Translations under genes and position numbers: made by a program
The notes under the pieces: model-generated
Told to the model about the DNA's origin: nothing
The model's database searches: none
The model's input: only the letters and a program-made list of their open reading frames with translations
Part shown: one piece after another, positions 1 to 10,339 of the stretch
Position numbering within the stretch: the first letter of the stretch is position 1
Layout of the letters: every line of letters starts with the position of its first letter
NCBI GenBank assembly: GCA_965153455.1
Contig: OZ234497.1
Location: forward strand, 13,564,302 to 13,628,301
Length of the DNA: 64,000 nt
Source: Sphagnum compactum
Taxonomy: Eukaryota; Bryophyta; Sphagnopsida; Sphagnales
Direction: 5' to 3'

Positions 1-789
1 ATCCATTTATTAAACATTTTCTTTTTCAAAAGAATGATCATTGAAATGTTATTGAATAATGATATTCAAAAAAACATTTATTCAAATGATTTTACACTTT
101 CAAAAGGAAATAAATGTAATTATGTACATTATTGAAAAAAAATTTAAATTAAACTTTAATCATTTCATTTGGACAAAATCTTAATAAAATATAAAATTTT
201 AAAGTTTACGTTTTTGTAATGTTTAAAATGAAGTATTTGATAAATAGAATGCAATGTCACACATTATCACAACAAGTGTGGTGGTTTGATGATAGGGGTG
301 TTTGCCTCCATCATAAAGGTCAAGGGATCAAACCTCACAAATGTTGTGTTTGTGATCAACAATGGTAAGTTAATTTGAATATTTTTTTATGTAGTTCTTT
401 AAAATAGGTGCCTACTTAGGTTGATTACATGACCTACATACCTAGGCTAGGTTTTTAATCTAACATAGATAATGACATGTGTCAATAATTCATAGGTTGA
501 AAATCATGAACTTATCAATAATATTAAATATTACATTAAATATTAAATAATTTAAATTTAATTGATTTACATGTTACCTAATAAATTAACTAACAAGTGA
601 AATGAGTTGGTAAATTTGTATTTCATTTAAAAGTAACCTTGTTTCATTAAATACTAATGGACCAATTCACTGTCCATAGCAACTAGTCCTGTTCATTATG
701 GGTTGACTAATTTCACCATGATAAAAATGTTCAAATTCATTCCAATTTAGTGAAATCCAAAATGAACTAAAACGCGTTTTTGTGTAATG
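1..789 (-). mobile_element. CACTA-type transposon, partial copy cut by the window edge
   Basis: The stretch aligns by eye, in inverted orientation, with 31356 to about 32145, the left part of the complete CACTA element in this window. Shared blocks include the start of the window, a tRNA-like segment near 280-336 and the region around 600-780. Read on the minus strand, the copy begins at 789 with CATTACACAAAAACGCG where the other copy has CACTACTAGGAAATGCG. The two termini align without gaps, and the CACTA end has one change to CATTA. No coding frame is seen. The other end lies outside the window, so size and target duplication cannot be judged. Confidence 0.72.
279..338 (+). other. tRNA-like A-box/B-box segment inside the CACTA copy
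   Basis: TGGTTTGATGATAGGGG near 281-297 resembles a tRNA D-arm/A-box and GGATCAAACCTC near 325-336 resembles a B-box. Spacing is close to that of an internal RNA polymerase III promoter. The surrounding sequence does not fold as a complete tRNA, so this is a tRNA-derived or tRNA-mimicking repeat head, not a functional tRNA. The same segment recurs, inverted, at about 31785-31865. Confidence 0.35.
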
Positions 790-2290
790 AAATGACATAA
801 TAAGGTATGGCAAAAAAGGAAACAATGTTTGATATTAAAGGATAAATGTAAACCTATCAAATTGAAATAATCAGTTTAATTCTAAAGCAAAAAACCTTGC
901 CAGTGGTAGTTTACATCAATTTATAAGGTGAACATAATGAGCCTAAATCACTAGGATTCCTTTCAAACATGTTCTTCTATTCATATATGTTTGGGAACCT
1001 GCCTGAAGGAGGCTTTTATAAAAGCTTTTGAACACAACCAAACATGCAAGGAACCTTCTCAGACACATTCCCAAATATTTATTACAGATGAAAAGAGGAT
1101 GAACATTGACAGACTTTATTCATTTAAATGAAGTGTGCATGATGTTGGATAAGCTTTCTTCATTTGGATGTAATCTGCATGACGATGAATGAACTTTATT
1201 CATAATGGATGTTCATAGATGCATTTCATCCATGAACAACAAATTAAACAATGAATGAAAATGGATGCTCATGGATGAACTTTGTCCATAAACAACAAGC
1301 TAAGCTATTGTAATATCTTATGTCTATAGATACTACCATAAAAAGAATCTAATGTATATTTTTATGTTTGATGCCGGGGTAGGCTAGATGACATCATCCA
1401 TGACACTTTCAAATGGTTGTCATTTTGTGTTTTCAAATTTTGCTCTGAGTGTTTTAAATTCTTTATCAATTTAATCAATTTTGATTAGTTAAAAAACTAT
1501 TCACAATTTGCCTAAGGTTTAACTTTCTTCTCTATTTGGAAGGGCAACATTGATCTCCTTCTTGAATGGCATTTCAATGAGATGATTTTGGCATTGAATG
1601 AAAACCTTGGATTACATTTAACCTTGTTACTCTACATGACATCCAAAGTCTCAATTCATTTTTATGTATCATGTGTGAAAAACATCAAACTAATATGCTT
1701 AAAATATTCCTATTGGATGAAAATGCTAAAACAAACTACACAAAATATAATTAAACAATACCTTCTATGTGCAAAAACATTAGCATTCACAACGACATGA
1801 AATATAAAAATGTGTTTCAAAGATGAAATTTTTTTCATACTTGAAACATAAAATAAGTATCCTTGGGTTAAATCAAGGTGTGGAACTGAAAAGCACAGAA
1901 ACATGTGTGGTTCCGACCTTATTCCCAATTGTGTTCCCCAAAGTTTCAATGACATTTAAAGGCCAAGAAGACTTCATTTCCTTGTGTGATTGATGTTCCC
2001 AAAAGAGATCTCTAAAAGACTCTGACTTGAACTTGAATGTACATAATATACAGGGTTCTGATCCTTCCATCACATGATGATATCAAATCAGCAGTGATGT
2101 TTGACACCACATCCGCCATTTCCAAAGTGCTTGTCTGGTGATAACACACTGAAACATTTTATGCACTAAAACACCAAAGACTCAACATGTCTTAATATGC
2201 ACACAAGTGCCACATTTTGTAAGTAGAGCCTTCAGAATGGCAGGTATTGTACCTGATCTCTTGCCTCATTTCCATAGGTAGGTTTGTAAC
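790..2290. other. intergenic DNA with degenerate GGATGAA/TTCATCC repeats
   Basis: No gene is supported. Between about 1080 and 1300 the words GGATGAA, ATGAATGAA, TTTATTCAT and TTCATCC recur at roughly 40-base spacing and look like an old, diverged tandem repeat; similar wording recurs at 57050-57190. Short open frames here are AT-rich and show no protein-like pattern. The last few hundred bases approach the 3' end of the RimP-like gene and may hold its untranslated region. Confidence 0.5.
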
Positions 2291-2529
2291 CAGCATTGCC
2301 TTTCAGCAACCTGGCAACAACTTGCTCAGTGGAAGCCAAACTTGGAAGAAACATAGCAGCTAACGCTCATCAGGAAACTGCACAGCAAACTCCAGCTTCT
2401 CACAGTCACCAGAAACTTAAACGCATTTAAACCATCTCTTTCTTTTTCATCTTGCGGATTCTCTCCTTTCTTTACACCTCATGTGCATACCTACATGTTG
2501 GGTTTCTCCCTTCATAAAAATGGAACAGT

Positions 2530-5500
2530 CTATAGATCAATGTATAAACGCACAAGTTGGAGAGATTCAAACGGCATCTGGCACCTCCACTCTCGCTGTT
2601 TCTTGTTCAGACCCCTGCCCTTACCAATAGACTCCCTGTTGATACGCACATTTGCAAGCTTCCATACACTACACTTGCTTTCTGTATCAACAGATTCCAG
2701 TTCAAAAACTCCATCCTTTTCTTCAGCTTCCTCACCAATACCAGTTTCCAAGTACCTCACATACATGGGAAGTTCTTTGAATCGCTCTAGGTCCTGTGGG
2801 ATTTGCACTACACGCTCAGCTCCTGGAGAAGACACCTGCAAATAAGAGCACACATGAATATTCTACATCCAGCTCCAAAATATTTTGTAAGGTTAAGTTG
2901 AGAGGAAAATACTGTACAGAAAACATCTCAATCACATCCTAAACTAAAAGGAAACTTAACTGCTAAGATCATTTATCTTCATCCTACGTCTTGAGCTGAT
3001 CTTCAACAAGAAACTGCATTTAGGTATCATGGACCAGACAGTTGCAGCCTAGACAAGGTGAGGGGGTCCATACCTCAAATGCTAAGTTCTTGGGTATGAT
3101 TCCAGCTTCTCCACTCCGCTCCAAGCTCTTTGAGTATGAAGAGGAAAATTGCTGAATCTCATCAATTGTCGGAGATCCATATCTGCAGCATCAGAAAAAG
3201 GTAGGAATGAATTTCAGTGCAGATAGGGTGCTTGCAAGAAAAACAAAGAGATTATTGCTTCTATTTTGCTGAATAGCCTCCAATCACACACAGATAATTC
3301 TGTAGCAAGTTATGTAAGTAGAGCATTAGGTGCATGCTATCAAAAATGTGTTGCTAAGAAGAAGGAAGAAGATAGTTTTGAAAATCTAGTTCCAAAGCAT
3401 TCCATAAGAGAACTACCATAAAGGCCTGTGAGAATCAGCACAGTTGAGCTAGTTAAAAATTTCACCAAAAATTTCGGTACCTTCTGACATATCTCAGATC
3501 TTGTCATTCCTCTATATAAGGTAACAAAATACATATTCTAGTGTTGTGTTCCCACATGTTAGCTTTATCGTCAGCATGATGAGGAATGGGATTCAAGTCC
3601 AAATTTGCATACATGTGAACCTCTTTTCTTATTACTCAAAAGCAATGATTGCCCACCTATAGCCAGGCATAGTGGTAGTAGCAGCCTAGAGAGCCAACCA
3701 AAACTAGCAACCATATATAATGAGATTAACAAAAGAAAGATGCCCTATAAACACCATAGAAGATGTAAAGTGCAACCACATAAAAAAATTGTGATTGACA
3801 TACTTGTCAGATAACTTGTCCAGCCGCAACCGAATAAGATCACTTTCTTCATTAGCCTTGAATGCAAAAATGGCAAGATCACCATTGAAGAGAGCCAGCA
3901 CATCATTCGCCAGATTCAGCGCTTTTGGGCCCCATGAAGAGTCCCCAAATACCACACCCCCACCCTCTCCTCCATCTCCTACCTGTAGACATTTGCACAT
4001 GATAAGACTCAGGAATAATACTCCCCAGAAAAAAGAATCAAAAAGATTTGCACAGCCCTCCACAACAGAGCATGTTGTGGAGGGCTGTGCAAATCTTTTT
4101 GGTTCTTTTTTTTCTCTATTGTGTATTGAACTCAGCTCTTGTGAAAGATATCAAAGAAACAACTGACAAGTGACCAAACAAAAGGTCGAACATATGGCAT
4201 CCAGTACACCACTGAAATTGACAATGCACCTCAGGCTCAGGTTCAAAATCATCCTCCCAGAAATAATCATCATCGAGGAGGTCGTCCAGCTCCTCTGCCA
4301 GCTCTGTCTCTACCACTACCAAATCACATTGTACACATCAACACACAAGTCAATAATATTTTCATTGGCGAAAAGAGTTCTTCAAAGAGCATATGGAAAG
4401 GTGAAAACTGCTCAGATTTTAAGAAAGCCTTGAGGCCCTTGCCTCAAGAATTGGCTCAAACATACCATTTGCCAACTGCTCTGCATCCTTGAATTCCTGA
4501 AATGTCTCTCCATCTGCAAAAGCACTCACATTTGCTTCCATCATATTGACTGCACTAGGAGCATCAGAGTCCAAAGCCTCCTCAGACTTCTGTGTGCTCC
4601 TCTTGTTTTTACTCTTTGTCTCAACCCTAATGTCATCAGCTTTGGCCACACCAGAATCTTCATAACTCAAGTCCTCTTCACTCTTTGCTGCTTTGCTCTT
4701 CAGCTTCCTCTTATCCTTCTGCTTATCTTGCACCTTTGGATCCTCCCCCCTCAGTGCACCATTGACAACAGCCTCAGCTTCTTTCTGCTTCTGATTCTCC
4801 AGAAGCTGGCTATCTTTATCTTCTTCCTTACTGAACTTTCCTAGGAGCACATCGCCATTCTGAGACAATTCCTTCAGCTTCTTCTTTTTGGATTTTAGCT
4901 GTGATGCTGCTGAGCCATGCTCAGCAGTGGCATCTGCATTATCCAGCTGCTGATCATCATCATGCTTCTTCTTTGCCTTGAGTTTCTTGCCTTTAGCACT
5001 TTCCTCATGTTGTTCACTGCTGCGTTTGTCTTCCTCCACATCATCTTCCCTTTCCTTTACAAGGACATCCCTATCAGCTTTCTTCCCTTTCTTTCCTATA
5101 TTGCAACAAATATAACACAAGCGTCAAATCTTCACAGTTCCCTTCAGTACAGTACACAGGAAATACATCGCCATTTTGGTATTGCTCGGACCGATACAAC
5201 AACCGGAGTCCACAGCAGCCAAAAACCTAAACATTGACACGGCGAAAGGATCAATGCAAAGAGCTTCTCCGGACAGAGCCTTTTGTGCAGTAACTTTGCT
5301 TGAGAAGCATGCGCAAGACTTGTGCAATCGTTCGTAGGTACTTACCCGCAACAATTGTCAGAGATCTTTTGGCGTGCAGTCCGAGCGATATGAAGCAACC
5401 GTAAGTACAGACATAGCCAAAGCTCAAAAGCTCGGAGCGCTCGTTGAAGAAGGAGCCTCTGGAAAGGGGATATTGACAGACACTTCGAACACAAGCATCT

Positions 5501-5697
5501 GGCTGCGCCAACGCCTTCACCTCCAACAACAACAACACGCCGTCAAGTCGCCCTGTCCTACTCGCTCCAGTCGATGTACAAACAAACGAAGGCTGTTTCC
5601 GTGCGAGGCCTCGCAGGCATCGCGTCGAAAGTCTATTGAACTGCGACGCCCAAGCAGGACTAGACGTCCCGGACGACAGCAACCCGAGTGATCTCAT
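2530..5697 (-). CDS. RimP-like (UPF0090/DUF150) protein with Lys/Glu-rich insertion, six exons
   Basis: Exons on the minus strand are 5697-5346, 5095-4466, 4309-4230, 3982-3804, 3182-3074 and 2835-2530. Every intron is GT-AG (250, 156, 247, 621 and 238 bp) and the phases join to one 551-residue frame ending in TAG. Residues 1 to about 60 are rich in Arg, Ser and Leu with few acidic residues, like an organelle transit peptide. Residues 119-327, all in exon 2, are Lys/Glu/Asp-rich low complexity. Residues 328-354 are acidic (DDLLDDDYFWEDD). The rest matches the plant RimP-like family: VGDGGEGGGVVF, an AFK and RLDKLSDKYGSPT block, then E-VSSPGAER across the exon 5/6 junction, MYVRY, WKLANVRINR and a basic-aromatic tail. 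Bacterial RimP assists 30S ribosome maturation; a role in chloroplast or mitochondrial ribosome assembly is inferred. The long charged exon is unusual for the family as I know it. The start is the first ATG of the exon 1 frame and gives the targeting-like N-terminus. Confidence 0.85.
4029..4111. other. 38-bp hairpin in intron 3 of the RimP-like gene
   Basis: The arms 4029-4066 and 4074-4111 are reverse complements over 38 positions, with one position that becomes a G-T wobble when read on the plus strand. The loop is 7 bases (AGAGCAT). The central, non-low-complexity part of each arm contains GCACAGCCCTCCACAAC or its complement. It lies wholly inside intron 3 (3983-4229), so it would be transcribed with the gene. 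It could be a small RNA precursor, a tiny foldback element or a splicing-neutral repeat; sequence alone does not decide. Confidence 0.8.
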
Positions 5698-6049
5698 ATG
5701 GTAAGACTACGAAAGAAAAACTTCCCTCCAAGTCTCGGAAGACCTTTCAAGTCACACTAGTGTAAAGCAACAAAAGCAGTACAACGAGAAAACGGCAACG
5801 GATTCAATTCAAATCCAACAAAAACCCGTGAAAACAATTCTTCCTTCTACGATGACGACAAAGGTTCATCAACAAGTCTTCTTCACCAATACTCCCGCAT
5901 CAGCAGCAGAAACAGGCGTGTATTTTCTCGGCGGAATCTTGAATTGGAAAAGTCCAGAATGGGAAAAAAAACAACAAACTGATCGAGAACTACAAAAAGG
6001 CACTGTCTCTACGACACAAGCGCGGCTATAAATTGTCGACAAGAAGAGC

Positions 6050-6472
6050 TTGGAGTTCAAGAGGAGAGCAAAAACCAACGCTAATCCAAAGCTCATCAAT
6101 CTCTCTCTCTTGACGGGTAAAAATTGCATCAGTTTTCGGAGCTTAAAACTCGAGAAAAGAAGAAGAAGACGAAGCCGGAAAAAAGCTCCAACACATCGAT
6201 TCTCTGCGACCACAACTACCGATTTTCCTGCCCAAAAACAGATCTCCTCGCGAGCTCGCGCGCTTGCCCTCTCTCGCGGTAAGGGGAGCGACGGCGAAGG
6301 ACGTCAAGACGACGTCCAATCCCTTTGGGAACCTGGGCCAAAACCCAGAAACCACGTCCCGTCCCTTTGCGGATCTGGGCCAAAACCCAGAAACCACGTC
6401 CCATCTCTTTGGGGATCTGGGCTACAAACCCACACAGAGTGGAAATTTGAGATGCTGTCCCCTCGATTTTGA
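6050..6472 (+). CDS. doubtful 140-residue basic ORF overlapping a 42-bp repeat
   Basis: An open frame begins with ATG about 25 bases after the TATA-like word at 6024. It encodes a basic protein with an Arg/Lys cluster (KRRRRRSRKK) and, near its end, three copies of a 14-residue motif (PKPRNHVPSL type) made by the 42-bp tandem repeat. I do not recognise it, and the opposite strand is also open across the repeat because the period is a multiple of three. It lies in the presumed 5' flank of the RimP-like gene, so it may simply be GC-rich promoter DNA. Treat it as a candidate only. Confidence 0.13.
   Translation: MEFKRRAKTNANPKLINLSLLTGKNCISFRSLKLEKRRRRRSRKKAPTHRFSATTTTDFPAQKQISSRARALALSRGKGSDGEGRQDDVQSLWEPGPKPRNHVPSLCGSGPKPRNHVPSLWGSGLQTHTEWKFEMLSPRF
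6313..6438. repeat. 42-bp tandem repeat, three copies
   Basis: Units start at 6313, 6355 and 6397. Each has the order CGTCC, CCCTTTG, GGATCTGGGC, AAACCCAGAAACCA, and the third is more diverged. The period of 42 keeps frames open on both strands. It sits 0.6 to 0.75 kb upstream of the RimP-like start codon. Confidence 0.8.
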
Positions 6473-6520
6473 GCAGAACTCGATTTGCTGAAGACGCCTG
6501 GATGGGCTAAACCAAGGCTA

Positions 6521-6541
6521 AATTATTATTATTATTATTAA
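6521..6541. repeat. (ATT)n microsatellite
   Basis: About seven ATT units run at the point where GC-richer gene-flank DNA gives way to AT-rich intergenic DNA. Confidence 0.9.
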
Positions 6542-6800
6542 TGTATTATAAAAATGATAGAATAATTACTTTGCCCAAGTAGGTACCTACCTATGTAGGA
6601 CTCAATGGGTCTTTCAATTTCTTCACCCCTATTGGTCCGTTATTTTTCACTTTTGCTGCATAATATAAGATTAAATAAATATTAGGCTGATTATTTGTGA
6701 TTTTTTCCCCGAATTTTTGGGTCATTTTTTGACAAAACAATTGGGAGAAATTTTGGAAAATTTTGTTTTCCATTGCGCGAATTCAACTAATTTTGCTTTT

Positions 6801-6826
6801 GGGGGGGGGGGGTTGTGTGTGTGTGT
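6801..6826. repeat. poly-G run followed by (GT)n
   Basis: Twelve G residues are followed by TT and a short GT repeat. Similar G or C runs recur in the window at 22435, 42008-42045 and 48378. Confidence 0.85.
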
Positions 6827-6954
6827 AAAGATTCACAAATTTTGGGGGAAACAGCACAAATTTTATTCTTAAAAACCCTGCAAGTGATTGTTTTGGAAGA
6901 TGGTCACTTCTTTTTAATTGTACTATACAAAAGCCATATACCTAAGGCTAGTGA

Positions 6955-7320
6955 TGGGAATATGTTCACTTTTTTTTATAAATGTGCAATACATTCAACC
7001 AGGGTTTTTTTAATCCAATTTTGTAATATTAAAAATGTGGAGAATTTTTAGAACACGATTTTTTTTTAAAAGTTAGTTGAACTGAATCTACGCTAGGAAA
7101 AAAAAATCCAAAAATTTTGGTCCACAAAAAGGACATAAATTTGTTGGGGAAAAAAAAACATTTACATTCAACCATTCCATGTAAATTAATCACTTTGGAA
7201 TGTGTTCATTTTTTAGTACTATTATGCGATACATTCAACTGGGTTTTTTTTTTGTTTTCCCAATTTTGTGATATGAAAAAATTGATGAATTTTTCCAACA
7301 GAATAGCAAAAATTAGTCCA
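6955..7320. repeat. two diverged tandem copies, period about 240 bp
   Basis: The block around 6985-7050 (CAATACATTCAACCAGGG, then T-rich, then CCAATTTTGTAATAT) is repeated around 7225-7285 (CGATACATTCAACTGGG, T-rich, CCAATTTTGTGATAT). Each is preceded by a GTTCA-plus-T-run block (about 6962 and 7203). No coding potential is evident. Confidence 0.55.
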
Positions 7321-7429
7321 ATTTACACTAGGGAAAAGGCCAACTTTTCCAAACGAAAAAGGACTTACAGAGGTGCTGCACAGATTCTTGGGGTTCTAAA
7401 AGTCCAATTCTCTAAAATTTAAAAAAAAA

Positions 7430-8060
7430 ACTAAATTCTCATTCCAATTCCAGTTCTTCTTCTTATAAAAATTCGTATTATTCGAATCCAGTTGTTAGAG
7501 TTTGAAGGTTCCCAAACATGCATTTTCCCGATTGTCATCGGAACCAGGACTGAGAAGTATTTGTTGGCCTTGGTTACCTAAGGCAACTATATTGTGTTTA
7601 GATTCCTTATAGAGTGCAGTAGCTTCAGGGATTTTGGCCCCTAGGTAGTAGTAGGTCTATTTTTATATGAGGATTTTTGAAGATTAGTTATAAAGTTATG
7701 ATATCTTGAAGGATTTTGGTTTCTTTGAAAGGATTTTTTTGAAGATTATGTTTTTGCATGGTGAAATCTTTGAATTTCCATAATTCTTCTTTTGCCTTAA
7801 GATACTTTTTAATGTAAGTAGCAGGGCCACTGTGAGACACACCCATTGCTAAAAAAAGTGATTAGCACTGGAATTGGAAACTGCAATAATATGTATTGTC
7901 TACTGGGCCATTTTGATTGGCTCATTTTGCTCTCCTATTGTTACTTTTATTAATTAGATAGGGGTGCTTTCCAAGTTTTTTTTTTGGGGTGCAGTGAGGC
8001 ATTGACTCATCACCTGGAAAAGAAAATACACACAAACCGGCCCATCACCAATCAACTCCT
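7430..8060. other. AT-rich intergenic stretch
   Basis: I see no gene, RNA gene or clear repeat here beyond poly-T and poly-A runs. Confidence 0.5.
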
Positions 8061-8089
8061 TATGATCAAACACTTTGGCAGATCTTTCT

Positions 8090-8545
8090 CAAATTTTCTC
8101 CATTTTAAGTGATTTAAAATGTTATAAAAGGGCCTTCTCAAGCTCTACAAATCATCTTTGAAATGCAAAGCCAAAGGACCAGCCAAAAAAGAGCGGTAAA
8201 GAAAATACGTTTTTTCGAATTGCAAAATGTGATTTTTTTCAATTTTCTTCATTTTGACCCCTCCTACTTTCAAACCTCGTAACTTTATTATTTTTTATTC
8301 ATTTTGATGATTTAAAGTGCTATAGGAGTGCCACCTGAAATTCTATAAATCGTCTTTGAACTCTAATAGCAACAAAAAAAAAAAACATACAAAGAATTTT
8401 TTTGGTGTTCGAGAACTGGCCTTTGTAGCGTTTTGTGGTTTGTTTCTTTAAAATTCTTAAACCCCTCTACTTTGAGGGGCCACAACTTTCTCCATTCTAT
8501 TCTGTTTTTGACAACTTTTAGTGTGCAAGATGCGCCAATAGGATG
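8090..8545. repeat. diverged tandem array, period about 190-200 bp
   Basis: The block TTCTCCATTTTAAGTGATTTAAA near 8096 has counterparts near 8297 (ATTCATTTTGATGATTTAAA) and 8490 (TCTCCATTCTATTCTG). Each is preceded by a phrase ending in CAACTTT or CGTAACTTT. After each core come diverged phrases of the form CTATAAATCGTCTTTGAA. The spacing is nucleosome-like, so it could be a remnant of a satellite. Confidence 0.5.
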
Positions 8546-8699
8546 GTTCAAATTTTGTTTGGACACCAAAAACAATGGAGCCCTCCCCTTGGATCTGGCC
8601 TGCCCTGAGCACTTAAGTGTTCAGTCATCGGCCAATTTACAGCTTTCCCCCAAAAGGGGGGGGGGGAAAAAACCAGCTAAACCTTCCATGTGAATTTCA

Positions 8700-9850
8700 G
8701 ACAACTCATTGGCTCCTTGAAATTTGTATTCCTAATATTGGTGGTTGTGCCATTTTTGGCTTGAACTAATATTCCTTTCTAAGAGGGTGGGGTACCTATT
8801 GGGGTAACTAGAATTTGGTCCACAAAATATGAAATCGCAACTTGAAAACCATGATTTAGACTTTGTGACCAATGACATTGTTCAAATACATGCCTTCAAT
8901 TGTTTTTTCTAAAGTGTTGCCTTAGTGAACTAAAACTGATCAAACCCTGCCAAACTTTATAAAAAAAAAAGCACCCAAGCAAAGGAGAGAAAAAGAAACA
9001 AATGACAAGGACCGAAGTCCAGGCGAGCAAACAGCCCCAAAGAGGCGGGCCACAACGAGGTAAGGGAACCACGAACTACCGAAACCTCCACCATATGCCC
9101 CAAATTTCTTATGGGGGTGTGGTTGTGGAGTTCATTGGCTTTGGTCCATTCCAAAATCATATGATGTGTGATGTCAGGATGAGAATTGATTAAGAACTTA
9201 CAAAGGGATGGAAGTATGATTTCAAGTTGGCACATAAACAAGGTTTGAATGGTGCCATGACCATTATTCGCTTTCTCCAACTTCCATAGGCCTCCAATAT
9301 GAATCTCACTAAAATGTAGTTGACAATGGAAATTCACATGTGCCATTGGGACCTACTCTACTCCCTTCAAAACCTTACCCATTTTGTGCAAGTTTCACAA
9401 TTTTTAGACATAATGTTAGCTTATGAAGAAAAAATTTCAAGTATGCATTTTTACTATGTATACTTGATATTTTCTAGGTCATTTGTAAAGTCTCTTTGGC
9501 ATCACCATACTATAAGGCCTTCACTAATATGTCAAGGTTTTCACAAGTTTATTTTGTAGATCTAGTTATTGTATCATTCTAAGCTAGAAAGTGTCAATTT
9601 AGATTTTAGGAGATGCCAACATTCTTGAAACAAGATGAGGAACAAAATATAATAGAATGATAGCCTCATTCTCTACATGACATAGGATGCCTCACTTTAG
9701 GGCATTCAAGCTCCGCATGAGCTGAAGAATGTTGGAGGGTGATGCAACATGAAGTAAATATCATTTTACACCATTGTCATTTATGGTGTTAAAAATACAT
9801 TATTGACATGCTCTAAAAATCAATCATGTTTGGCACATGTTTTATGATAT
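8700..9850. other. intergenic stretch with one short GC-richer island
   Basis: No gene is supported. About 9005-9075 is GC-richer than its surroundings and ends in a splice-donor-like ACGAG|GTAAGG, but no matching coding frame or acceptor could be joined to it. Confidence 0.4.
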
Positions 9851-9857
9851 TGTAGTG

Positions 9858-10327
9858 CCTTTTCAGGTTTGGCATCTCCTTACCGAATAATTATTTTATT
9901 TTGAAATTTTTATTTTGGCACCATTTTTTAATAAATTTTCAACAAAACTTTATTTAAATTTTAAAATATTCACATGTTTTTCATCACTAATGTTCATGAC
10001 ATAGGTTCGGGATCTTGATCCCAAAACCTCCCTTGCAAGAAATATTACACTAACCATTGGCATACCATCATGCATTGAAAAGTAAGGATTATTTTTTAGA
10101 TTTATTGCATACACAAAATCAAAAAAGAAAAAAATTAAAAACCTTGCAGCAAAATAAATGCAATTCGTTGGAGGACTACACTATCAGACCCATAAAAAGC
10201 GCGATAAACAAATTTCAACTTCAATAATCCATAATTTTTCAAAAATTCAGCAAGAAGGGACCTTAATTTTCTAAAAAATTGGCATTTAAAAAATATATAT
10301 ATACTTTTTGCCAAACCTGAAAAGATA
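9858..10327. repeat. candidate small element bounded by inverted repeats
   Basis: CCTTTTCAGGTTTGGCA near 9857-9873 is mirrored by TGCCAAACCTGAAAAG near 10311-10327, giving about 15 bp of inverted repeat 0.47 kb apart. Between them, on the minus strand, about 10070-10002 has tRNA-like boxes (GATGGTATGCC...GGTTAG and GATCAAGATCCCGAACCT). No coding frame is present. A target duplication was not identified. Confidence 0.35.
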
Positions 10328-10339
10328 CTATGGTGGCCA

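Larger units (their letters stand above)
5698..6480 (-). promoter_or_regulatory. CpG-richer 5' flank of the RimP-like gene
   Basis: Compared with the AT-rich DNA on either side, this stretch is richer in G, C and CpG and joins the GC-richer first exon of the RimP-like gene. It is the expected place for the promoter and 5' untranslated region on the minus strand. I see no clear TATA box for that strand. A TATA-like word, CTATAAAT, occurs at about 6024 on the plus strand, so a divergent transcript is possible. Confidence 0.45.

Noticed and set aside
5374-5691. 105-residue plus-strand frame over the RimP-like first exon
   Set aside because: It is antisense to an exon whose splice phase and protein pattern fit the minus-strand gene; the plus frame has no family features.
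8957-9346. 129-residue minus-strand frame
   Set aside because: It has a plausible length but no recognisable motif, no splice partners and low-complexity hydrophobic ends; kept as intergenic.
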